The notes beneath the pieces were generated by a model that did no database searches, had not been told where the DNA came from, and saw nothing but the letters and a program-made list of their open reading frames with translations. Both the position numbers and the translations under genes were made by a program. This document shows, in pieces, positions 38,157-45,747 of a stretch of DNA of 64,000 nucleotides (position 1 is the first letter of the stretch; every line of letters begins with the position of its first letter). Origin of the DNA: Anabaena sp. WA102 (lineage in GTDB: Bacteria; Cyanobacteriota; Cyanobacteriia; Cyanobacteriales; Nostocaceae); NCBI RefSeq assembly GCF_001277295.1, contig NZ_CP011456.1, forward strand, positions 3,422,001 to 3,486,000, in the 5' to 3' direction.

Positions 38157-38969
38157 AAAAAACCCCCAGAGGTGTTAGCCAGCTAGGGGAAGTTAGTTAT
38201 CAGGGTGCATCTACTTGTTAACTGTTCTAGGTTTCTATGTGATGCTCCGGAAAAAAAATGGGTACAGGGCAATAATTGTGTGGTGCTAATCACAAACAAG
38301 AAAAAACCCCCAGAGGTGTTAGCCAGCTAGGGGAAGTTAGTTATCAGGGTGCATCTACTTGTTAACTGTTCTAGGTTTCTATGTGATGCTCCGGAAAAAA
38401 ATGGGTACAGGGCAATAATTGTGTGGTGCTAATCACAAACAAGAAAAAACCCCCAGAGGTGTTAGCCAGCTAGGGGAAGTTAGTTATCAGGGTGCATCTA
38501 CTTGTTAACTGTTCTAGGTTTCTATGTGATGCTCCGGAAAAAAATGGGTACAGGGCAATAATTGTGTGGTGCTAATCACAAACAAGAAAAAACCCCCAGA
38601 GGTGTTAGCCAGCTAGGGGAAGTTAGTTATCAGGGTGCATCTACTTGTTAACTGTTCTAGGTTTCTATGTGATGCTCCGGAAAAAAAATGGGTACAGGGC
38701 AATAATTGTGTGGTGCTAATCACAAACAAGAAAAAACCCCCAGAGGTGTTAGCCAGCTAGGGGAAGTTAGTTATCAGGGTGCATCTACTTGTTAACTGTT
38801 CTAGGTTTCTATGTGATGCTCCGGAAGAAAAATGGGTGCAGGCCAATAATTGTATGGTGCTAATCACAAACAAGAAAAAACCCCCAGAGGTGTTAGCCAG
38901 CTAGGGGAAGTTAGTTATCAGGGTGCATCTACTTGTTAACTGTTCATTGTTTTTAACTTATGCTCCGGA
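38157..38969 (-). ncRNA. nsiR1: NsiR1-like sRNA, six near-identical tandem units
   Basis: Six units repeat every 143-144 bp. TCCGGA motifs start at 38246, 38390, 38533, 38676, 38820 and 38964. The RNAs end at T runs near 38157, 38301, 38444, 38587, 38731 and 38874. Each RNA would read ...AAGTAGATGCACCCTGATAA... followed by the terminator hairpin CCCCTAGCTGG..CTGGGGG. Tandem ~60-nt RNAs behind DIF1 (TCCGGA) motifs are the hallmark of NsiR1, induced in heterocyst precursors after nitrogen loss. Exact RNA starts are inferred. Confidence 0.85.
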
Positions 38970-39137
38970 AAAAATTACCCAAAAATTGCCGTTTGTCACA
39001 TACCGAAAAAATTCCTGTGGCTGGTGGTTGGGTAGGGGAGTTGGTTGTTGGGATTTTATCTACTTAATAGTTTATCTACAAATGCTTAGAAACGTTCTTG
39101 TCACCCAGGAGCGTTTTTTATTTACCAAAATGAAGAA

Positions 39138-39232
39138 AGAAAACCCCTAGTGAATTTTGTTCAACTAGGGGGATTGAAGATCAAGGTGCATCTACCAATA
39201 AACAGTTCTTTACGGGGATCAAGCAATCCGGA
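39138..39232 (-). ncRNA. nsiR1: NsiR1-like sRNA, unit 8 (upstream, divergent)
   Basis: TCCGGA at 39227-39232 and terminator CCCCCTAGTTG..CTAGGGG with T run near 39138. It is separated from unit 7 by ~170 bp of unrelated sequence and has the AATTGGTAGATGC-type spacer (TATTGGTAGATGC), like unit 1. So the outer units are the older forms and the central six arose by later amplification. Confidence 0.75.
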
Positions 39233-39273
39233 TAAAGTGAGGGCATCCCAATAGGTATAAAACCTTTATCATT

Positions 39274-39460
39274 GGTGTCAACTTAGGCTCAAATCCATAC
39301 CACATCTCGTTCCTAGTCTCTGACTAGGAATGCAGTTGATGAGGCTCTGCCTCTAATATCATTGAAGGCAGAGCCTTCTAGAATTCATTCCCAGTCAGAG
39401 ACTGGGAATGAGATGACTTGATTTCTTTGCGGGATAGATGTTTTACGTTAAGTTGACATC
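39274..39460. mobile_element. MITE-like element, GGTGTCAACTTAA family, copy 3
   Basis: Interior almost the same as 19100-19285 (AGGCTCTGCCT pairs, CTAGTCTCTGACTAGG). Ends GGTGTCAACTTAG and TTAAGTTGACATC carry one change each, so this copy is slightly degraded. Confidence 0.6.
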
Positions 39461-39491
39461 GCAATTTTAGCTAAAAATCTTGTATTCATTG

Positions 39492-39614
39492 TAAGTAGGT
39501 TGGTGTTGAAAATTGTCGTTATGGCAAGGCAAAAGGCAAGAGGCAAGAGTGAAGAGGGTTTGGGCGATTTTACATTTCTTTACACAGTTTGGTTTTATTG
39601 TGTTCACCTACTTA
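39492..39614 (-). mobile_element. TA-flanked MITE (AGTAGGT family), copy 6
   Basis: Reverse orientation, TA on both sides, one heptamer fewer than the longest copies. It lies ~50 bp upstream of the fibrillin-like gene. Confidence 0.85.
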
Positions 39615-39662
39615 CCCTTAATTAAGAAAATAATTAAATAAACGTTACAATCTATGTAGTTT

Positions 39663-40319
39663 ATGAAAAAAATAGCAATAGTTGAGATCAATAATACTTT
39701 TATGAAAGCTAATTTAATATCTAATTCTGCGTCTGATTTTATCAACTCCTTGTCCTGTGCTGCGACTGCATACCGAGCCGGAAATCAATTACCCTCGGCG
39801 GAAATAATGGTGAATGCGTTGCTGGAGGCGGAAAAAACCGCCAAGCTACAAAAGTTAAATTATCCTTTTGAATCTCTCAATGGTAAATGGCGACTTTGTT
39901 TTGCTACTGGTACTAAAAAAGTCAGAAATCGTGGGGGAATTATTTTAGGTAAGGGTTGGTATGTGCCAAGATTTACGAAAATTCATATTTGCTTGAATCC
40001 GTTGGAAACAAAGACTTTAGGAACAGGAGAAATTGCGAATCAAGTCCAATTGGGAGGAATATTATTTAAATTAACTGGACCAATCAAATATTTAGGAAAA
40101 AAGAATTTATTGGCTTTTGATTTCATCAAAATGCAGATTAGTTTATTTGATTGGATGTTTGTCAATCAAAATATTTCTGCAAGTAAAGGTGAAATTAAAG
40201 ATTTTAACGAGCAAGCCATCGCCAAACTGGCTTTTTTTGCTTTCTTTCTAGTTACTGAAGATATGATTGCTGCTCGTGGACGCGGAGGTGGTTTAGCTCT
40301 TTGGATTAGAGAAAATTAA
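39663..40319 (+). CDS. PAP/fibrillin-family protein
   Basis: A 218-residue protein with the plastid lipid-associated/fibrillin pattern: LNGKWRLCFATGTKKVRNRGG near residue 77, GGILFKLTGPIKYLGKKNLLAFDF near 140, and the C-terminal AARGRGGGLALWIRE. Fibrillins are lipocalin-like proteins tied to thylakoid lipids and carotenoids. The cyanobacterial members are soluble or membrane-peripheral; the ligand is unknown. The first ~25 residues are less conserved, so a start at a later ATG (39702) is possible. Confidence 0.85.
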   Translation: MKKIAIVEINNTFMKANLISNSASDFINSLSCAATAYRAGNQLPSAEIMVNALLEAEKTAKLQKLNYPFESLNGKWRLCFATGTKKVRNRGGIILGKGWYVPRFTKIHICLNPLETKTLGTGEIANQVQLGGILFKLTGPIKYLGKKNLLAFDFIKMQISLFDWMFVNQNISASKGEIKDFNEQAIAKLAFFAFFLVTEDMIAARGRGGGLALWIREN

Positions 40320-40478
40320 ATTATTTTTGCACAATATTAAGTAGTAGAGAAGTCCCATTTTCCCTCTTGTTACCAATCTTAAAAAAAATCGTAATAAGAA
40401 TTTAACACCATCTGGCAGTAGAAAGACTAAAATCAAGACGGACAGATTAGCCCTGTAATAAAGGAGCATTATAAAACA

Positions 40479-40619
40479 ATGTCCGATTTAAATCGCGGAA
40501 TCATGAAATTTGAAGGTGCAGATTCACCTAAACTGATTACAATCTCCACTGTGGTACTTTTAGGATCAATTGCTGGGCTGATTATTTGGGCGCTTACTGC
40601 CGCTTATGCACTAGGCTAA
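40479..40619 (+). CDS. 46-residue single-helix protein
   Basis: MSDLNRGIMKFEGADSPKL is followed by one membrane helix (ITISTVVLLGSIAGLIIWALTAAY). AAGGAG lies 12 bases before the ATG and a terminator hairpin follows, so this is a real short gene. It resembles small cyanobacterial photosynthesis-associated single-helix proteins, possibly the Psb35/Ssl2148 type; that identity is not certain. Confidence 0.75.
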   Translation: MSDLNRGIMKFEGADSPKLITISTVVLLGSIAGLIIWALTAAYALG

Positions 40620-40637
40620 ATTCCTTGAATAACATTT

Positions 40638-40680
40638 GGGACACTAGTAAGACTATCATTGTTTTCTAGTGTCCTTATAT
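40638..40680 (+). terminator. Terminator after the 46-residue gene
   Basis: GGACACTAG / CTAGTGTCC hairpin (40639-40647, 40666-40674), followed by TTATATTT, 19 bp past the stop. Confidence 0.6.
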
Positions 40681-40885
40681 TTAAGAGGAGTCAGGAGGTA
40701 GGGGCGCAGGGCCTGCGCCCAATCAGCAGTCAGGAGCAAGAAAGAAAAACAAAGAAGAAAGAATTATTTTGAATCTGAACCCTGACTCCTGCCGTACAAG
40801 GGTTTTATCTTTATTATGTGATTCATGTTTGTTAACAACAAACTTGGAAGATGTCATCAAATTTTAATTTTTAGATTAGAGAATC

Positions 40886-43753
40886 ATGATTAATCTTTTC
40901 GGTATCGTCATTATTTTAATTGTTTGTCCACTGTTAGGAGCAATACCACTAATTTCCTGGATTACTTATGCCTTGAGTGGTAAGCAGTTAGCCAAGGTGG
41001 GTACAGGAAATATTAGTGTGGCAGCCGCTTTTTATCATGGTGGTAAGTTAGCAGGAAGTATCTGCGTGGTTTCTGAAGCCCTCAAGGGTGTTGGGGTTGT
41101 GACAATTGCCCAATATTGTTTTCCTTCCCAACCAGTTTGGGAACTTATTGCTTTAATTGCTTTGGTTATCGGTAGATATGTGGCTACTAAAGGCGCAGGA
41201 ATAACTAACGTTTCCTGGGGGTTGTTGGCACATGATCCGATGGTAGCTGCTTTTGTGAGTTTGCTGGCGGCGATGGGGTTTTTAATTACTCGTTCTAAGG
41301 AAACTATTAAGTTGGGGGTATTAGTGATATTTCCCCTGTTTGTGGGTATTATCCATTCCCAAGATATACTAAGGATTATCGCTGCTGCAACTTTATCGGG
41401 GTTAATTTACTGGATTTATAGCCAAATTCCTGATGATATGAATCTCCCTGTTGAGGAGGCGGCGCTAGAATCTCAACCAATGATGGAATATTTAAATAAT
41501 CAAGAGAGGATTATTACTTTAGATGATGATTTAGATGGGGAAGTGGTAGGAGCTAAAGCTGCGACATTATCGCAAATTAAACGTTGGGGCTATGCAGTTC
41601 CTAAAGGTTGGGTACTGCCTGCTGGTGAAGATCCTACTGTTTTAATTGATTTTCTGCAACCGTCGCCACTTTCGCCCTTGGTAGTGCGTTCCTCGGCGAT
41701 TGGCGAAGATTCCCAACAAGCTTCGGCGGCAGGACAGTATGAAACGATTTTAAATGTGATCAGTAAGGTAGAATTGCGACAAGCGATCGCTCAAGTTAAA
41801 GCCTCCTATGATCATCCCAGTGCCGTCGAATATCGCCATCGCAGTAGTTCAGAAGATCGGGCAATGGGGGTACTCATTCAACAACAAGTCCAAAGCGTAT
41901 TTTCTGGGGTAGCTTTTAGCCGAGATCCCATTTCTCAACAGGGTGAGGCGGTGGTTATTGAAGCGGTGTCTGGTAGTCCTACGCAAATTGTATCTGGGAA
42001 GGTAACACCGGAACAATATCGGGTGGTGGTTGCGGATAATGAAAAATTATCTTGTCTGCAATTTGAAGGTCATGGCAAAGTTCCTGAAGCATTAATTAAA
42101 CAAGTTGCCTACTTAGCTCGGCGGTTAGAAAAACGTTATTTGGGCATTCCCCAAGATATTGAATGGAGTTATGATGGTCAAAATCTGTGGGTATTGCAGA
42201 CAAGACCTATCACTACCCTTTTACCGTTATGGACAAGAAAAATCGCGGCTGAGGTAATTCCGGGAGTTATTCATCCCTTAACTTGGTCTATTAATTCACC
42301 TTTAACCTGTGGTGTGTGGGGGGAAATTTTTAGTATAGTGTTAGGCGATCGCTCTAACCGATTAGATTTTACCACCACAGCCACACTGCACTACTCTAGA
42401 GCCTATTTTAATGCTTCCTTATTAGGAGAAATCTTTCTGAAAATGGGATTACCTCCAGAAAGTTTGGAATTTCTGACTAGAGGTGCAAGCATGAGTAAAC
42501 CTGCTCTAGATTCTACTTTGGCTAATTTACCAGGACTGACAAAGTTACTCAAGCGAGAAATTGATTTAGACAAAGATTTTAAATTGGACTATCGCCAAGT
42601 TTTTATTCCGGGATTAACCCAATTATCAAACGTTGTCATTGAGGAATTATCACTAGATCAATTATTAGGGAGAATAGATTTAATTCTCGACTTACTCCAC
42701 CGGGGTACTTATTACAGCATTTTAGCCCCCTTGAGTGCAGCCATCCGTCAAGCAGTTTTGGGAGCAAAAGTAGAAGAAATTGATAACAGTGTCACCCCAG
42801 AGGTAGCATCATTAAGAGCTATGCGCTTATTGGCGGCGGATGCTCGACAAATCTTAATCGCCGGTAACTATGAATTTAAACCAGAACAAGTATTTGCACA
42901 ATTAGCAGAAACAGCCGCAGGGTCGAGAATTTTAGCCGAATTTAACGAATTGATTGAGGATTATGGCTATTTGAGCGAAGTTGGTACAGATATTTCCGTC
43001 CCCACTTGGCGAGAAAATCCCCAAATAGTCAGACAATTATTTATCCAGTTGCTACAAGCACCGGAAGCACCAAATTTAGATGATTCCCGTTCAGAACAGA
43101 CAAATTTAGTACAAAGACGAGTTGATCTTAAAGGTAGGGTGACAGAAGTTTATTCCCGATTGTTGGCGGAATTACGTTGGACATTTTTGGCGCTAGAACA
43201 GATGTGGCTTCAGTCTGGGGTATTAACACAACAGGGAGATATTTTCTTTCTCAAGTTAGAGGAAATTCGTCGTTTAGGGATTAATCCAGATGTAGCTTTT
43301 AGGAATCATATCTGGGAATTAATCGCAAACAGGCGATCGCAATTTATCCAAGATAGCCAAATTCCCCAAATTCCCCCCGTAGTTTACGGTTATAACCCCC
43401 CTCATCCCATTAAACCCGTAATTGATTCCTCTGACAACATTTTATTAGGTATTCCCGCCAGTCAAGGACAAATTCAAGGACGGGTAAAAGTATTACGAAC
43501 CTTACAAGAAGCCCATAATATTGATAAAAACACTATCCTTGTTGTCCCTTACACAGATTCCGGTTGGGCCCCTATCCTAGTCCAAGCTGGAGGCTTAATT
43601 GCCGAAGCAGGTGGTAAACTTTCTCACGGAGCAATTATCGCCCGTGAATACGGTATTCCCGCTGTTATGGATGTGCGTGGTGCGACATACCTACTTCAAG
43701 ACGGTCAACAAGTCCAAATTGATGGTTATAAAGGGACGGTGGAAATACTCTAG
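40886..43753 (+). CDS. PlsY-like membrane domain fused to PEP synthase-like domains
   Basis: A 955-residue fusion. Residues 1-190: PlsY-type acyl-phosphate:glycerol-3-phosphate acyltransferase fold with six helices and motifs GTGNISVAAAFYHGGKLAG and GAGITNVSWG; the usual G-N-x-G-x-x-N/A-x-R Arg is replaced. Residues about 215-455: PEP synthase/PPDK ATP-grasp domain (VVRSSAIGEDS, WSYDGQNLWVLQTRPIT). Residues about 870-950: phosphohistidine swivel domain with catalytic-type His in GGKLSHGAIIAREYGIPAV. The C-terminal PEP/pyruvate barrel is not evident. Such fusions occur in cyanobacteria; the reaction is unknown. Confidence 0.85.
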   Translation: MINLFGIVIILIVCPLLGAIPLISWITYALSGKQLAKVGTGNISVAAAFYHGGKLAGSICVVSEALKGVGVVTIAQYCFPSQPVWELIALIALVIGRYVATKGAGITNVSWGLLAHDPMVAAFVSLLAAMGFLITRSKETIKLGVLVIFPLFVGIIHSQDILRIIAAATLSGLIYWIYSQIPDDMNLPVEEAALESQPMMEYLNNQERIITLDDDLDGEVVGAKAATLSQIKRWGYAVPKGWVLPAGEDPTVLIDFLQPSPLSPLVVRSSAIGEDSQQASAAGQYETILNVISKVELRQAIAQVKASYDHPSAVEYRHRSSSEDRAMGVLIQQQVQSVFSGVAFSRDPISQQGEAVVIEAVSGSPTQIVSGKVTPEQYRVVVADNEKLSCLQFEGHGKVPEALIKQVAYLARRLEKRYLGIPQDIEWSYDGQNLWVLQTRPITTLLPLWTRKIAAEVIPGVIHPLTWSINSPLTCGVWGEIFSIVLGDRSNRLDFTTTATLHYSRAYFNASLLGEIFLKMGLPPESLEFLTRGASMSKPALDSTLANLPGLTKLLKREIDLDKDFKLDYRQVFIPGLTQLSNVVIEELSLDQLLGRIDLILDLLHRGTYYSILAPLSAAIRQAVLGAKVEEIDNSVTPEVASLRAMRLLAADARQILIAGNYEFKPEQVFAQLAETAAGSRILAEFNELIEDYGYLSEVGTDISVPTWRENPQIVRQLFIQLLQAPEAPNLDDSRSEQTNLVQRRVDLKGRVTEVYSRLLAELRWTFLALEQMWLQSGVLTQQGDIFFLKLEEIRRLGINPDVAFRNHIWELIANRRSQFIQDSQIPQIPPVVYGYNPPHPIKPVIDSSDNILLGIPASQGQIQGRVKVLRTLQEAHNIDKNTILVVPYTDSGWAPILVQAGGLIAEAGGKLSHGAIIAREYGIPAVMDVRGATYLLQDGQQVQIDGYKGTVEIL

Positions 43754-43767
43754 AAGCAAGAATCATC

Positions 43768-43883
43768 TAAGTAGGTTAGCATTGTCAATCGTCGTTATGG
43801 CAAGGCAAGAGGCAAGATTGAATAGGGTTTAAGCGATTTTACTTTTCTTTACACAGATTGGTTTGATTGTGTTCACCTACTTA
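43768..43883 (-). mobile_element. TA-flanked MITE (AGTAGGT family), copy 7, divergent
   Basis: Same ends and TA duplication, 116 bp, with several substitutions (GCATTGTCAATCGTCG, GATTGGTTTGATTG). It starts 15 bp after the PlsY-fusion stop. Confidence 0.8.
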
Positions 43884-43899
43884 GAACTTAAACAAACAC

Positions 43900-43987
43900 T
43901 AATGGGGATTAAGTGAAATTAAAATTTCGTAGGGGTTTACGGCGTAAACCCTCCCTCATGCGTAGTTTCAATCCCTAATAGGGAGTA
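43900..43987 (+). CRISPR. Degenerate CRISPR repeats away from the main array
   Basis: GTTTCAATCCCTAATAGGGAGTA (43965-43987) equals the first 23 bases of the repeat in the array at 45074. Some 40 bp to its left, ATGGGGATTAAGTGAAATT resembles the 3' half of the same repeat. Orientation is the same as the main array. This looks like the remains of an older or larger array. Confidence 0.6.
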
Positions 43988-44063
43988 GTGGTTTTCTTCC
44001 AACTGATTCCTGCTTCTTCAAATAAGTCGTAGTAGCTTTGTTTTGACTCATTAAGTGCCATTC
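43988..44063 (-). pseudogene. Remnant of an IS630-type transposase
   Basis: On the minus strand, the frame from 44063 reads MALNESKQSYYDLFEEAGISWKKTT, very like the SYYDLFEEAGISWKKT segment of cyanobacterial IS630 transposases. Only ~25 codons remain. It ends exactly at the solitary CRISPR repeat. Confidence 0.6.
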
Positions 44064-44122
44064 AAACTTCGATAAATGAGATATAGTGAAGATACAAATT
44101 GCCGACCAAGGAAAATTACATT

Positions 44123-44446
44123 ATGAATACCCAATTAGTTGAATCTATCACTCAAATCATCCTCTCTTTATCCCCAGAAGAAAGGCAGCTTTTAGAAAGC
44201 AAAATTAATAATGTCAAATTATCTTCACCATTAGCAAATTCAACACAACAAGATATTTCAGATTTAGAACAAAAATTAAAGAATTTTGAGACAAAATATC
44301 AAATGTCTTCTGGTGACTTCTATCAAGAATTTCAAGCAGGTAAATTAGGAGATGAAATAGATTTTTTTGAATGGAGCGTATTTTATGAAATGTGGACTAA
44401 TGCTCAAAATACTATTCAGATAAATACGAATTTAATAGCTAGTTAA
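44123..44446 (+). CDS. TumA-like antitoxin
   Basis: A 107-residue helical protein. Its C-terminal part (FETKYQMSSGDFYQEFQAGKLGDEIDFFEWSVFYEMW) is typical of antitoxins preceding TumE/DUF6516 toxins. The ATG at 44123 has AAGGA upstream; the frame's earlier start at 44099 is not needed. It is followed after 3 bp by the broken toxin gene. Confidence 0.75.
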   Translation: MNTQLVESITQIILSLSPEERQLLESKINNVKLSSPLANSTQQDISDLEQKLKNFETKYQMSSGDFYQEFQAGKLGDEIDFFEWSVFYEMWTNAQNTIQINTNLIAS

Positions 44447-44449
44447 ACA

Positions 44450-45015
44450 ATGGAAATACAAGATTATATTAATACAGTAAAAATTAAATTAGCTACTAGC
44501 CGCATTATTATTAAAATCGCTATTGTGGAAGAAAAAATTTTATTGGATCGTGGTTATTTCCGTACTAGATTAACTTTAGTAAATAATGATTTCTTAGAAA
44601 TAGCAGAGTCCTTTACTATTATTGAGGGACATTTTGTAACCCTTGGTTATCGTTATCAGTGGATGGATGAACAAAAGGAAAATTTAAGAAAACGTTGGGA
44701 TGAAGAAGGAGTCAGGAGTCAGTAGCCAGGAGTCAGAATCAATCAGTCGAGGATTCAAACCTGCGACTGATTAAAGACCACCAAATCGTAGATTTGGTGG
44801 GGGTCTTAAACCCAGTTATTCATCCGCCACTCGCACAGAATTCATTCTGAATTCTGACTCCTGACTCCTGAATTCTGTTCGATAATGTGCAGCATTTTCC
44901 AAAATTACCTAATTTTCCCCATCATGTCCATATAATTGAAGAATCTAATGTAGAACCTAGCCAATCTCGTAGTATTCTGGAATTAATTGAACTCATTGAA
45001 AAAGAATTAATGTGA
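44450..45015 (+). pseudogene. TumE-like (DUF6516) toxin gene interrupted by a repeat
   Basis: The N-terminal part (44450-44701) ends ...ENLRKRWD. After a 182-bp insertion the frame resumes at 44881 as DNVQHFPKLPNFPHHVHIIEE...ELM and stops at 45015. Joining at the repeated GAT triplet restores RKRWDNVQHFP, a continuous TumE-type sequence including the PHH motif. The interrupted product has 91 residues and lacks the C-terminal catalytic region, so the toxin should be dead while the antitoxin is intact. Confidence 0.82.
44702..44883. mobile_element. 182-bp insertion element with GGAGTCAGGAGTCAG ends
   Basis: Near-inverted ends (GGAGTCAGGAGTCAG / CTGACTCCTGACTCC), a central hairpin ACCACCAAATC-GATTTGGTGG, and a GAT triplet on both sides as probable 3-bp target duplication. 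Part of the same sequence occurs inverted at 6868-6938, also inside a broken small gene. No ORF. Confidence 0.65.
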
Positions 45016-45073
45016 ACTTATAAAGTGCGTAAGTCCTGAATAAGAATTATTCCAATAAGAATAACGCATTCAT

Positions 45074-45468
45074 GTTTCAATCCCTAATAGGGAGTAAATG
45101 AAATTGCAATGATCCAGAACCAACAGAAGCAGTAGAAGGCCACCGTTTCAATCCCTAATAGGGAGTAAATGAAATTGCAATTAAGATTATAATCATCTAA
45201 ATCACTATTATTTAAAAGTTTCAATCCCTAATAGGGAGTAAATGAAATTGCAATTTGGGCGATCGCTAGTGGGATGCGATCGCTCTGTTTCAATCCCTAA
45301 TAGGGAGTAAGTGAAATTGCAATGAGAATATAAAATTCAGGTCGATTATAAGACATGGGGGTTTCAATCCCTAATAGGGAGTAAGTGAAATTGCAATTTT
45401 CTAGTGTTTCTGCACTTATTCCAAATTCAATCGTTTCAATCCCTAATAGGGAGTAAGTGAAATTGAAT
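45074..45468 (+). CRISPR. CRISPR array, six 37-nt repeats, five spacers
   Basis: Repeats at 45074, 45145, 45218, 45287, 45361 and 45433, consensus beginning GTTTCAATCCCTAATAGGGA and ending GAAATTGCAAT. Spacers are 34, 36, 32, 37 and 35 nt. The first three repeats have AGTAAATG, the last three AGTAAGTG. The last repeat lacks the GC of TTGCAAT, so the trailing end is probably at the right and the leader at the left. No cas genes are in the window. Spacer 3 (45255-45286) contains two GCGATCGC sites. Confidence 0.95.
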
Positions 45469-45541
45469 GGAGATTTTCTTTGATGATTTTTTGCCACAGT
45501 GGAACTATACTGCTAAACCACAACAACATTTAGAATTGTAA
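45469..45541 (+). pseudogene. Possible transposase C-terminal remnant after the CRISPR array
   Basis: The frame from the last repeat reads FFDDFLPQWNYTAKPQQHLEL and stops at 45541. W-N-Y-T-x-x-P close to the stop is typical of ISAzo13-type (Rhodopirellula-type) transposases. The fragment is short and the match weak. Confidence 0.3.
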
Positions 45542-45563
45542 GTTATTTAATCCACATTCCTAA

Positions 45564-45676
45564 GAGACTTCCAAATAAAAAAATGTCCCAAAACTGATGC
45601 AGAAATTCTCTCTCTGTGTACTCTGTGCCTCTGTGGTTCGTTTCTTAGGATAATTTATTTCTTGGAAGTCTCTAAC
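45564..45676. repeat. Hairpin-bounded dispersed repeat
   Basis: AGAGACTTCCAAATAAA at the left and TTATTTCTTGGAAGTCTCT at the right form inverted ends. The interior is a CTCTGTG-rich stretch. It lies between the CRISPR region and the chlB stop. Confidence 0.6.
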
Positions 45677-45747
45677 TATAAACACTAATATAAAAAAAGC
45701 AAGTAGCGAAGGTTAAAATATTCGCCCTCACTACTCACTCTTCTTAC

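Noticed and set aside
38923..39150. 75-residue ORF between the last sRNA units
   Set aside because: It runs through sRNA promoter and terminator sequence and lacks a ribosome site.
45297..45497. Minus-strand ORF of 66 residues across the CRISPR array
   Set aside because: It translates repeat and spacer sequence; the repeat periodicity explains it fully.
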